DNA of 10,677 nt from positions 1-10,677 of the forward strand of contig JAVHYG010000051.1 of NCBI GenBank assembly GCA_031119195.1, read 5' to 3'. The notes under the pieces are model-generated. The model had not been told where the DNA came from and made no database searches. It saw only the letters and a program-made list of their open reading frames with translations. Origin of the DNA: Rickettsiella sp. (lineage in GTDB: Bacteria > Pseudomonadota > Gammaproteobacteria > Diplorickettsiales > Diplorickettsiaceae). Of the stretch, positions 1 to 6,665 are shown piece after piece. The translations under genes and the position numbers were made by a program. Numbering within the stretch: the first letter of the stretch is position 1; the number at the start of each line of letters is the position of its first letter.

Positions 1-3
1 TTA

Positions 4-702
4 TTACATCCTTTTTTTCGATCCTCGAATTACATCTCTTTTTCGAATCCAGATTGCTTGCGCTACTCCATCAATATCGGGCACATATATAACAGGTTGT
101 GCCGCCTCTGTAGTAGGATTTACACAAGCAATATTATAACGCCCTAAAGAATCCTGATAAAAACGCCTAAAAAACTTCCCACCATCTTTTAAAAAAACAA
201 TGCAGTCTTTACCAACAAGTTTCTCCCAATCGCTCGCCTCCTTATTTAATATTCCCCCCACATAACTACCTGGTTCGTAATATGGACTCATTTCGTCGTT
301 TGTAACCAGCATAGCCACTGCGCCATCATAAAGATTTCTAAACTTATCAACTTCATTAAGTATTGCAAGATCTTCATCTTCTTCTACGGGCAATTTAACA
401 TCACTGGGCATAGAAAAATAATGTTCTAAGGAACGCCTAACCGTAGGATCAAGCCCTTCCCCCGAGATTATCCAATTTTCATCCACAATTAAACCCGCAC
501 TTTGATACACAGCAATACAGCGTTTAAGGCCATTTTCAGTAAGTTTGTTCGTCCCATTCTCCCATGATTTTAAAGTAATCTCTGGTAGCTTATATTCTTT
601 TTCTATATGGGCTCTTGTAAGTTGTAATATTGATCGAAGGTACTTAAGTCTTGCTCCAGGTGTATCCAAATTACGCTGAACTAATGTCTGAGACATAATC
701 AT
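4..702 (-). CDS. XRE-family HTH regulator with degenerate LexA/S24-like C-terminal domain
   Basis: Probable DNA-binding transcriptional repressor of 232 aa. Residues about 15-65 fit an XRE helix-turn-helix (GARLKYLRS, then TLKSWENGTNKLT, the usual 'WE.G...' segment). Residues about 128-225 resemble the LexA/CI (S24) fold: VTNDEMSPYYEPGSYV aligns with the LexA region around its catalytic Ser, and KFFRRF aligns with the region around its catalytic Lys. At those positions this protein has Glu137 and Arg179, so self-cleavage is not expected. The domain may serve for dimerisation or ligand sensing. The start at 702 has AAGGAG a few bases upstream; a second in-frame ATG two codons later (Met3) has wider spacing to the same site and is a possible alternative. 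It ends with two tandem stop codons at the window edge and is divergent from guaB. Its target is unknown beyond probable autoregulation through the inverted repeat at 741-762. Confident as an HTH regulator, less so on the fold of the second half. Confidence 0.8.
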   Translation of the reverse strand: MIMSQTLVQRNLDTPGARLKYLRSILQLTRAHIEKEYKLPEITLKSWENGTNKLTENGLKRCIAVYQSAGLIVDENWIISGEGLDPTVRRSLEHYFSMPSDVKLPVEEDEDLAILNEVDKFRNLYDGAVAMLVTNDEMSPYYEPGSYVGGILNKEASDWEKLVGKDCIVFLKDGGKFFRRFYQDSLGRYNIACVNPTTEAAQPVIYVPDIDGVAQAIWIRKRDVIRGSKKRM

Positions 703-726
703 AAATCTCCTTGTAAATAGATATTT

Positions 727-756
727 ATTATACGATAAAAAACTATTTTAACTCAA
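727..756 (-). promoter_or_regulatory. sigma70-type promoter of the HTH regulator
   Basis: Read on the minus strand, TTGAGT (751-756, four of six consensus bases) is followed after 18 bp by a perfect TATAAT (727-732). It lies about 25-30 bp from the regulator start, at a suitable distance. No experimental support; prediction from consensus only. Confidence 0.6.
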
Positions 757-767
757 ATAGTTAACTA
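741..767. promoter_or_regulatory. putative operator: perfect inverted repeat over the -35 element
   Basis: AACTATTT (741-748) and AAATAGTT (755-762) form a perfect 8-bp inverted repeat with a 6-bp spacer. A second perfect palindrome, TAGTTAACTA (758-767), overlaps its right arm. The -35 of the HTH regulator (751-756) sits inside the first repeat, so a bound dimer would block RNA polymerase. This is a usual autoregulation layout for XRE and LexA-like repressors. That the neighbouring protein is the one that binds is inference. Confidence 0.5.
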
Positions 768-812
768 AAAACAGATAATAAATATGGCGAAATATTTGCC
801 ATTTAGAAAACT

Positions 813-841
813 TTAAAAGATCTCACTACTGGACTTATAGT
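813..841 (+). promoter_or_regulatory. candidate guaB promoter
   Basis: TTAAAA (813-818, four of six) and TATAGT (836-841, five of six) are separated by 17 bp, predicting a start near 848 and a leader of about 44 nt to the ATG at 892. The -10 lies in the right arm of a short inverted repeat, CACTA (824-828) and TAGTG (838-842). Other AT-rich hexamers nearby make this a moderate call. Confidence 0.4.
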
Positions 842-891
842 GGTGCAATAAGGTACCTTTTACGCAAATTTTGATTAAAACTACTTGTTGT

Positions 892-2352
892 ATGAAAACC
901 ATTCTTGAAGGATTAACCTTTGACGACATACTGATACTTCCAAATCACTCGGAGATATTGCCTAAAGATGTCACGTTAAATACCTCCCTGACTTCCGCCA
1001 TTGCTCTCAATAACCCTTTAATTTCTGCTGCCATGGATACTGTAACGGAAGCAAAACTTGCTATTGCTTTAGCACACGAGGGAGGGTTGGGAATCATACA
1101 TAAAAACATGCCATTAGAAACACAAGTGCGTGAAGTCAAAAAAGTAAAAAACTGCGAGAGTGGGATCGTTAGAAATCCTATCACTATTGAACCCGAAGCA
1201 ACGTTAAACGAATTATTAACATTAATGGCAACTCACTTTATTTCTGGTGTCCCCGTCACCAAAAACGAACAATTGCTAGGCATCGTCACACACCGCGATA
1301 GTTGCCTTGAAAAAAATTTAGAAATTCCAGTCGCAAAAATCATGACGCCAAAGGAACGATTAATTACAGTAAAGGAAGGGACTCCCTTTGAAGAAATTAC
1401 AAATTTGCTACGCGAGAATCGCTTAGAAAAAATACTTATTGTTGATAATGCATTTCGTTGTCGCGGTCTTATTACAGCAAAAGACTTGCAAAAAGCCAAA
1501 GAAAAACCACTAGCAAGTAAAGATAAGCAAGGTCAACTGCGTGTTGGAGCCGCCATAGGCATTGGCCCTGACACTAAAGAACGTACTGAAGCTCTGATAA
1601 AGGCTGGAGTTGATATTCTTTGTGTTGACACCGCACATGGGCATTCACAAAGCGTTATTAACATAGTTCGTCACTTAAAAAAAGAATATCCTGAGATACC
1701 TGTTATCGCCGGTAACATTGCAACGGCAGCTGCCGCTAAAGCTTTAGCATACGCTGGTGCAGACGTCGTAAAAGTAGGCGTAGGACCAGGTTCTATTTGC
1801 ACTACGCGTATCGTAACGGGCGTTGGAGCTCCTCAAATTACCGCTATCATGGAAGTCGCGAACGCTTTGCAAGGAAAACCAGTTTCTATTATAGCTGACG
1901 GAGGAATCCGTTATTCGGGCGCTCTCTGCAAAGCGCTAGCAGCAGGAGCGCATGCTGTAATGATTGGTAGCCTTTTTGCTGGCACGGAAGAAGCACCAGG
2001 AGAAATAGAATTGTACCAAGGTCAACCTTATAAGACCTATCGCGGTATGGGCTCTATTGGAGCAATGCAACAAGGCTCTTCGGATCGTTATTTTCAAGAC
2101 ACGATTGAAGCAATTAAATTCGTTCCTGAAGGAATTGAAGGTCGTATCCCTTATAAGGGAGCTTTGCAAGCAGTCATTCATAATTTATTAGGAGGAATAC
2201 GCGCAGGAATGGGATACACTGGCTGCCATAATATAAAGGAACTCCACGAAAAAGCACAATTTATAAAGATTACGACTGCAGGAATGCGTGAAAGTCATGT
2301 CCATAATATAAGTATTACAAAAGAGGCGCCTAACTACTTTAAAGAAACCTGA
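892..2352 (+). CDS. guaB: inosine-5'-monophosphate dehydrogenase
   Basis: Oxidises IMP to XMP with NAD+, the first committed step to GMP; cytoplasmic, normally a tetramer. The barrel begins with LTFDDILILPNHS (residues 8-20). A pair of CBS domains interrupts it at about residues 90-205, with IMTPKERLI opening the second. The catalytic loop GPGSICTTR carries the nucleophile Cys303, DGGIR at 336-340 binds the phosphate, and the flap YRGMGSIGAM begins around Arg384, with VPEGIEGRIPYKG following. From the ATG at 892 it is 486 aa, the usual bacterial length. A TTG at 871 would add seven residues (MIKTTCC) not expected in the family, so 892 was chosen by homology. Neither start has a convincing Shine-Dalgarno. 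It precedes guaA by 87 bp with no obvious terminator between them, so the two probably form an operon. Confidence 0.96.
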   Translation: MKTILEGLTFDDILILPNHSEILPKDVTLNTSLTSAIALNNPLISAAMDTVTEAKLAIALAHEGGLGIIHKNMPLETQVREVKKVKNCESGIVRNPITIEPEATLNELLTLMATHFISGVPVTKNEQLLGIVTHRDSCLEKNLEIPVAKIMTPKERLITVKEGTPFEEITNLLRENRLEKILIVDNAFRCRGLITAKDLQKAKEKPLASKDKQGQLRVGAAIGIGPDTKERTEALIKAGVDILCVDTAHGHSQSVINIVRHLKKEYPEIPVIAGNIATAAAAKALAYAGADVVKVGVGPGSICTTRIVTGVGAPQITAIMEVANALQGKPVSIIADGGIRYSGALCKALAAGAHAVMIGSLFAGTEEAPGEIELYQGQPYKTYRGMGSIGAMQQGSSDRYFQDTIEAIKFVPEGIEGRIPYKGALQAVIHNLLGGIRAGMGYTGCHNIKELHEKAQFIKITTAGMRESHVHNISITKEAPNYFKET

Positions 2353-2439
2353 AAAATTTCACTATAAAACAATTAGAAATTTCATCGAAATTCTTACAGA
2401 TAATTAACCTTTAAATAAAAAAACGGAGCGTAGACTACC

Positions 2440-4014
2440 ATGACCATCCCTCAAGAGCGTATTTTGATTCTCGATTTTGGCTCCCAATATACGCCACTTA
2501 TTGCAAGAAGAATTCGCGACCTACATATCTATTGTGAAGTTCATGCTTACGACATGCCTGAATCTAAAATTCAAGCTTTCGCACCCAAAGGCATTATTTT
2601 ATCCGGAGGACCTGAGACTGTAACTTTAGATACAACACCACGTGCTCCAGAAATAATCTTTAAATTAGGCTGTCCGATTTTAGGCATTTGTTATGGAATG
2701 CAAACGATGGCGGAGCAACTTGGAGGAAAGGTTGTCCCCTGTTCGCACCGTGAATTTGGTCATGCCAAAGCTGAAATTACTAAAACTAACGAATTTCCTA
2801 TTAAATTACTAGAAGGTATTATTGCTAAAGAAAATTCTCATCTCGATGTTTGGATGAGTCATGGCGATCACGTTGACCAAGTACCTCCAGGATTTACGGT
2901 AATACTTAAAACATCAAATACACCCATTGCAGGCATGGCTGATCTTGAGCAACATTTTTACGGGTTACAATTTCATCCAGAAGTGACTCACACCCAGAAT
3001 GGTGAAAAAATATTGGAACAATTTGTTAAAGACATTTGTAATTGCCAATCTATATGGACAACACATTACATTTTAGAACATGAAATAGCAGAAATAAAAC
3101 AAAAAGTAGGCAAGGACAAAGTATTATTAGCCTTATCGGGCGGTGTAGATTCTACCGTACTTGCGGCCTTATTACACAAAGCTATTGGTAAGCAACTTCT
3201 TTGTGTTTTTGTAAATACGGGATTACTACGAACTACAGATAAAGATTCAGTAATTCAAGCACTTGCAGATACGATGGGTATTTCCGTCGTAAAAATAGAT
3301 GCGTCTGATCGTTTTTTAAAAGCTTTGATAGGCATCGTAGATCCTGAAGAAAAACGCAAAACTATCGGCAACCTCTTTGTAGAAATATTCGAAGAAGAAG
3401 CTAGCAAACACCCGGATATCACATGGTTAGCACAAGGAACTATTTATTCTGATGTCATTGAATCCGCTGCTGGCACTAACACACAAAAAACCTACGCTAT
3501 AAAATCACATCATAACGTTGGCGGACTTCCTGATACGCTTAAATTGAAATTGTTAGAGCCTTTACGTGAGCTATTTAAAGATGAAGTTTGCGAATTAGGA
3601 TTAGAATTAGGTTTACCTGCTGATTTAGTCTATAAACACCCTTTTCCAGGCCCTGGGTTAGCGATACGCGTTTTAGGGGAAGTAACGCTAAAAAATATTG
3701 ATTTAGTCCGAAAAGCTGATGTTATTCTCCAAGAAGAGTTACGCAAACATAATCATTATAACAAGATAAGCCAAGCTTTTTGTGTATTTCTACCGGTTAA
3801 TTCAGTGGGAGTCATTGGAGATGCACGTCAATATGCACCAATTATTGCCATCCGTGCAATAGAAACTATAGATTTTATGACGGCTCGCTGGGCGCACCTT
3901 CCTTATACTTTGCTAGAAACTATCTCCAATAGGATTATTAATGAAGTACGTGGTATTTCGCGCGTTGTATATGATATCTCAGGGAAACCGCCAGCTACTA
4001 TCGAATGGGAGTAA
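2440..4014 (+). CDS. guaA: GMP synthase (glutamine-hydrolysing)
   Basis: Converts XMP, ATP and glutamine to GMP; cytoplasmic, normally a homodimer. The N-terminal class I glutamine amidotransferase domain (about residues 7-200) has the nucleophile Cys84 in GICYGMQ and the catalytic His179 and Glu181 in QFHPEVT. The ATP-pyrophosphatase domain follows, with the P-loop SGGVDST at 233-239. The C-terminal dimerisation domain contains HPFPGPGLAIRVLGEV and ends in the signature DISGKPPATIEWE. Length 524 aa is normal for the family, and all key residues are present. GGAG at 2425-2428 lies 11 nt before the ATG, a slightly long spacing. It follows guaB on the same strand and uses its product. Confidence 0.97.
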   Translation: MTIPQERILILDFGSQYTPLIARRIRDLHIYCEVHAYDMPESKIQAFAPKGIILSGGPETVTLDTTPRAPEIIFKLGCPILGICYGMQTMAEQLGGKVVPCSHREFGHAKAEITKTNEFPIKLLEGIIAKENSHLDVWMSHGDHVDQVPPGFTVILKTSNTPIAGMADLEQHFYGLQFHPEVTHTQNGEKILEQFVKDICNCQSIWTTHYILEHEIAEIKQKVGKDKVLLALSGGVDSTVLAALLHKAIGKQLLCVFVNTGLLRTTDKDSVIQALADTMGISVVKIDASDRFLKALIGIVDPEEKRKTIGNLFVEIFEEEASKHPDITWLAQGTIYSDVIESAAGTNTQKTYAIKSHHNVGGLPDTLKLKLLEPLRELFKDEVCELGLELGLPADLVYKHPFPGPGLAIRVLGEVTLKNIDLVRKADVILQEELRKHNHYNKISQAFCVFLPVNSVGVIGDARQYAPIIAIRAIETIDFMTARWAHLPYTLLETISNRIINEVRGISRVVYDISGKPPATIEWE

Positions 4015-4075
4015 AGTTTTTTTGTGTTTGGAGTATTTTTTTGCTCATGTATTCTATATGGTGAATCTTTTACTG

Positions 4076-4160
4076 CCAATCTATTTAAAAATCAACAAAT
4101 ACCCTACTTATCTCACTCCTATAACTTCTAATAATACCACAACAATAAATAACCCACTTT
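4076..4160 (+). terminator. G-free, C-containing tract after guaA: candidate Rho-utilisation site
   Basis: These 85 bases contain no G and 24 C on the sense strand of the guaBA transcript, starting about 60 nt past the guaA stop. Long C-over-G bubbles with many pyrimidine-C steps are the recognised property of rut sites. No hairpin followed by a T-run is visible in the 4015-4219 gap, so Rho-dependent termination is a reasonable reading. It remains a compositional prediction. Confidence 0.35.
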
Positions 4161-4187
4161 GACTTTAATCCTTTGATTCAATAGACT
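4159..4187 (+). promoter_or_regulatory. candidate perM promoter
   Basis: TTGACT (4159-4164, five of six) and TAGACT (4182-4187, four of six) are 17 bp apart, giving a predicted start near 4194 and a leader of about 25 nt to the ATG at 4220. The same -10 hexamer, TAGACT, is proposed for gcvR. Confidence 0.45.
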
Positions 4188-4219
4188 TCAAATTATCCAT
4201 CTTAGTAACATACCCATTT

Positions 4220-5296
4220 ATGCTACAACTTGTTAAAAATTGGCTATCACGATATGTTCTTGATCCGGAATTAGCTATTTTATGGTTTTTTTTAATCTTC
4301 ATTATCGTCGTCTTCGCTTCTCTTGGAAAAATTCTCGCGCCTGTTTTTGTTAGTATTGTGATCGCCTATCTATTACAATGGCCTATTAGTTATTTAGAAA
4401 AGCTTCACTTACCTAGACTTCCAGCCGTTTTAGGGGTGTATATTAGCTTTCTCAGTCTAGTAATCTTAGGAATGATAGGTTTACTACCTTTACTCTTCCG
4501 GCAACTCAGTAATTTAATTGCAGAACTGCCTAATATGGCTGCACGAGGTCAAAAAATTCTATTATTTTTACCAACACGCTATCCCGGTTATATTTCCGTT
4601 CAGCAAATTCAAGATTTGATTATACAATTTAAATCTGGGTTAACTCATTTTGGTCAATGGATACTTTCTGCTTCTTTAATCTACATTCCAAATATCATTG
4701 CCTTTGCAATTTATTTTGTATTAGTACCCTTATTAGTTTACTTTTTTTTATTAGACCAAAAGAAAATTCTAGTATGGTTCGCTCAATATTTACCGGAAAA
4801 ACGGCGTTTAATTTCACAGGTTTGGACAGAAGTCTATGAACAAACAGGAAATTATGTAAGAGGGAAAGCTTTAGAAATGCTGATCGTTTGGATTATTACG
4901 TATTTATCTTTTGCATTGTTAGGCCTTCAATACGCAATGTTAATAAGTGTCCTGGTAGCTCTTTCTGTTATAATCCCTTATATTGGCGCCGTTATGGTAA
5001 CGATTCCTGTTGTAATTATTGGTTTTTTACAATGGGGTTGGACTGCGCATTTCGCCTATCTTATTGCTATTTACACTATCATCATCACCTTAGACGCAAA
5101 TGTACTGGTTCCTTTTTTATTTTCTGAGGCAGTGGACTTACATCCTGTTACAATAATTATTGCCGTACTAGTATTCGGAGGACTACTTGGATTTTGGGGA
5201 GTTTTTTTTGCTATTCCCTTAGCCAGTGTTATAAAAGCTATTCTAAGTGCAGTAGCTTATAAAAAACCTTCTTCTACCCAACAACTAAATTATTAG
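4220..5296 (+). CDS. perM: PerM / AI-2E transporter family inner-membrane protein
   Basis: Multispanning inner-membrane protein of 358 aa in the AI-2E exporter (UPF0118) family, of which E. coli PerM is a member. Hydrophobic segments lie at about residues 18-53 (two spans), 67-96, 148-178 and several across 220-342. The N-terminus (short amphipathic stretch, then DPEL, a span, LAPVF..I..AYLLQWP) and the C-terminal block DANVLVPFLFSEAVDLHPV followed by GGLLGFWGVFFAIPLA are characteristic of the PerM branch. The transported substrate is not known for this branch; autoinducer-2 or ion export applies to other members. No Shine-Dalgarno precedes the ATG, but the N-terminus matches family members. 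It converges on bcp across a 13-bp gap. Confidence 0.85.
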   Translation: MLQLVKNWLSRYVLDPELAILWFFLIFIIVVFASLGKILAPVFVSIVIAYLLQWPISYLEKLHLPRLPAVLGVYISFLSLVILGMIGLLPLLFRQLSNLIAELPNMAARGQKILLFLPTRYPGYISVQQIQDLIIQFKSGLTHFGQWILSASLIYIPNIIAFAIYFVLVPLLVYFFLLDQKKILVWFAQYLPEKRRLISQVWTEVYEQTGNYVRGKALEMLIVWIITYLSFALLGLQYAMLISVLVALSVIIPYIGAVMVTIPVVIIGFLQWGWTAHFAYLIAIYTIIITLDANVLVPFLFSEAVDLHPVTIIIAVLVFGGLLGFWGVFFAIPLASVIKAILSAVAYKKPSSTQQLNY

Positions 5297-5319
5297 AATA
5301 AACTATTTTTTAATCTAAT
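5292..5319. terminator. weak hairpin spanning the perM and bcp stop codons
   Basis: ATTAGA (5292-5297) pairs with TCTAAT (5314-5319), and after one A-A mismatch four more A-T pairs extend the stem to a CTATTT loop (5303-5308). The convergent genes perM and bcp end inside it. It is nearly all A-T with one G-C pair, so it is at best a weak bidirectional terminator. Confidence 0.25.
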
Positions 5320-5774
5320 TCGCCTACTGCCAACAAAACTTCCCTAACATGGCCTGATACTTTGACCTTTCGCCATTCGCGGCGTAATATACCTTTTTTA
5401 TCAATTAGAAAAGTGCTACGTTCTATACCACGAGTTTTTTTGCCATACATAACTTTTTCTTTTAATACTTTATAAAGCTCGCAAACAATTTGATCCACGT
5501 CGGCTAATAATTCAAAAGGAAATTGTTGTTCTGTTTTAAACTTCATGTGCAATTTTAAAGTATCGCGCGAAATACCTACGATAATGGTATTGAGTGAAGC
5601 GAATTTCTTATAATGTTCGGTAAAGTCTTGGCCTTGTTGCGTACACCCAGAGGTACAATCTTTAGGATAAAAATATAAAACTATATTCTTGCCAATAAAA
5701 TCCCTTAAAGAAAATATTTTTCCATCTGTTGATGGCAATGTAAACTCAGGAGCAAGGTGATTAATGGCTAACAT
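5310..5774 (-). CDS. bcp: thioredoxin-dependent thiol peroxidase (Bcp/PrxQ peroxiredoxin)
   Basis: Cytoplasmic peroxiredoxin that reduces hydrogen peroxide and organic peroxides with electrons from thioredoxin or a similar donor. It is 154 aa, the usual Bcp length, with an AhpC/TSA thioredoxin fold: APEFTLPSTDG (8-18), VLYFYPKDCTSGCTQQ (32-47), GISRDT (67-72), and GIERSTFLIDKKG near the C-terminus. Cys44 in TSGCT is the peroxidatic cysteine. The usual TPGC proline is Ser42, and the resolving cysteine found five residues later in E. coli Bcp is Gln49. A further cysteine, Cys40, precedes the peroxidatic one in a C-x3-C arrangement. Cys98 aligns with a non-catalytic cysteine of E. coli Bcp. It lies 43 bp downstream of gcvR on the same strand, probably in one operon. 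No Shine-Dalgarno is seen. Confidence 0.92.
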   Translation of the reverse strand: MLAINHLAPEFTLPSTDGKIFSLRDFIGKNIVLYFYPKDCTSGCTQQGQDFTEHYKKFASLNTIIVGISRDTLKLHMKFKTEQQFPFELLADVDQIVCELYKVLKEKVMYGKKTRGIERSTFLIDKKGILRREWRKVKVSGHVREVLLAVGELD

Positions 5775-5817
5775 GTTTAATAACTTTTAAAATTACAAAT
5801 AGTTAATGCAATAAACA

Positions 5818-6333
5818 CTAATTTTTCTGGGGCTCCATAGCCACATCAAAATTATTATCGTCACAAAATATAATAAAATGTTCACGAAAATCAGCAACTA
5901 AATAATTTTCATGAAAACCAAAAGATAATGAAATACCTAACATTGCTGCTTCCGTTATAGGTGCTTTGTAAGCTTCTACATGAATATTATAAAGCGTTAA
6001 TTCATGTTTAAGCAAAAACTGGATAAGCTTCGCTAAAACATCTGAAGTATCCGGCGCAACAATATAGGAAGAGTAAGGAAAAATATCCGGTTGGGGAGAA
6101 CGAAATTGTGTGCGAGCAACTAAAACTTGTCCTTCAAATTTTTTTATAGAAGACTCGAATTTTGCGACAGTATTCCAAGCTCCCCCAATCAACAAAGTCA
6201 TGGTGACATGGGTAGCTGTCGTATTAACACGTGCATCCATAACATGGCAACCGCTCTGCGCAACTAAATTAAAAACTTCACCAATTACGGGTGATTTACT
6301 AAAGCCTAGGATAACAACAACCAGGTTTTCCAT
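5818..6333 (-). CDS. gcvR: GcvR-like glycine cleavage system regulatory protein (two ACT domains)
   Basis: In E. coli, GcvR binds GcvA and makes it repress the glycine cleavage operon when glycine is low. This 171-aa protein has the same plan: ACT domain 1 at about residues 3-75, with LVVVILGF, CHVMDARV and MTLLIGGAWNTVAKFE matching the E. coli sequence pattern, and ACT domain 2 at about 88-165. In ACT 1, the loop that reads ADRPGI in E. coli is FSKSPVI here, so ligand contacts may differ. The adjacency to bcp is the classical gammaproteobacterial arrangement and supports the name. No GcvA or glycine cleavage gene is in the window, so regulation of that pathway is inferred from family only. 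The ATG at 6333 has no Shine-Dalgarno, but the MENLVVVILG start fits the first ACT strand. Confidence 0.83.
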   Translation of the reverse strand: MENLVVVILGFSKSPVIGEVFNLVAQSGCHVMDARVNTTATHVTMTLLIGGAWNTVAKFESSIKKFEGQVLVARTQFRSPQPDIFPYSSYIVAPDTSDVLAKLIQFLLKHELTLYNIHVEAYKAPITEAAMLGISLSFGFHENYLVADFREHFIIFCDDNNFDVAMEPQKN

Positions 6334-6365
6334 AAGTATTAATCATGTTTTTCTAACGAGCCGGT

Positions 6366-6394
6366 AGTCTATTCTTTTTTAATGATCTTGTCAC
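6366..6394 (-). promoter_or_regulatory. candidate gcvR-bcp promoter
   Basis: On the minus strand, GTGACA (6389-6394, five of six) and TAGACT (6366-6371, four of six) are separated by exactly 17 bp, about 33 bp from the gcvR start. Direct repeats ACTAGG at 6393-6398 and 6402-6407, 9 bp apart, adjoin the -35 and could be a regulator site. Confidence 0.45.
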
Positions 6395-6583
6395 TAGGGC
6401 AACTAGGTAAGGGCCATTAAGGCTAGACTCCTAAGAAAGTAGGCATCTTAACTTTTCATATTGTAAGCAAAGAGCTTACTAAAATAAATGATTAAATAAA
6501 ATACTTACGGGTAGTAATCATTACTCTACTTAACATCGGGAGTTATTTCCAAATTTACCATCTGCTGGTATAACTAAATGTCT

Positions 6584-6606
6584 AGACCCTATTATTATTA
6601 GGGTTT
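6584..6606 (+). repeat. inverted repeat abutting the hsdM -35 element
   Basis: ACCCTA (6586-6591) and TAGGGT (6599-6604) are perfectly complementary across a 7-nt loop, and two further pairs (one G-T wobble) extend the stem. Four T residues follow (6604-6607), so an intrinsic terminator is possible, but no upstream plus-strand gene is close enough to need one. Its position against the -35 at 6606-6611 makes an operator equally plausible. Confidence 0.4.
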
Positions 6607-6633
6607 TCACAATTTAATATCTAAAAAGATAAT
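6606..6633 (+). promoter_or_regulatory. predicted hsdMSR promoter
   Basis: TTCACA (6606-6611, five of six) and GATAAT (6628-6633, five of six) are 16 bp apart. The predicted transcription start near 6640 lies downstream of the TTG at 6636, which supports the ATG at 6666 as the true hsdM start. Confidence 0.55.
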
Positions 6634-6665
6634 TATTGGCGGCTGGGAAATATGGAGAAAAACAG

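Larger units (their letters stand above)
6334..6635. other. 302-bp divergent intergenic region between gcvR and hsdM
   Basis: No convincing gene or structured RNA was recognised here; the longest conceivable small frame I noted is about 12 codons (6382-6420). It contains the gcvR promoter, the hsdM promoter and several perfect short inverted repeats: GTAAGC/GCTTAC (6463-6479), AGTAAT/ATTACT (6513-6525), TACCA/TGGTA (6556-6570), GTCTAGAC (6580-6587) and AGACCCTA/TAGGGTTT (6584-6606). It also marks the junction between core genes and the restriction-modification operon. Confidence 0.6.

Noticed and set aside
871..891. Upstream TTG start for guaB adding MIKTTCC
   Set aside because: The family begins close to the LTFDD motif, which the ATG at 892 gives. 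The TTG has no properly spaced Shine-Dalgarno and would add unmatched residues.
945..2181. Three minus-strand open frames inside guaB (945-1184, 1233-1499, 1936-2181)
   Set aside because: They are antisense to an intact, fully conserved IMP dehydrogenase and have no recognisable domains.
2366..2400. Hairpin between guaB and guaA as a terminator
   Set aside because: The stem is short, A-T only for most of its length, needs a bulge and has no T-run after it; co-transcription of guaBA is more likely.
3941..4162. Open frame of 73 codons overlapping the guaA 3' end
   Set aside because: It starts inside a highly conserved part of guaA in another frame and runs on through the G-free tract. The product resembles nothing I recognise and has no ribosome binding site.
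4657..5127. Short plus-strand frames inside perM (4657-4839, 4888-5127)
   Set aside because: Alternate-frame readings of a membrane-protein gene; composition is cysteine- and aromatic-rich with no family signal.
6110..6367. Plus-strand open frame of 85 codons opposite gcvR
   Set aside because: It is fully antisense to gcvR for most of its length and no promoter or domain supports it.
6382..6420. 12-codon frame in the gcvR-hsdM gap
   Set aside because: Too short to judge, without a Shine-Dalgarno, and it overlaps the gcvR promoter.
6393..6460. Possible tRNA or small structured RNA from G-rich short repeats
   Set aside because: Only 4-6 bp stems could be found; there is no cloverleaf, anticodon arm, T-loop signature or terminator.
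6636..6665. TTG start for hsdM ten codons upstream
   Set aside because: It lies at or before the predicted transcription start, while the ATG at 6666 has a GGAG site 8 nt upstream and a family-like N-terminus.
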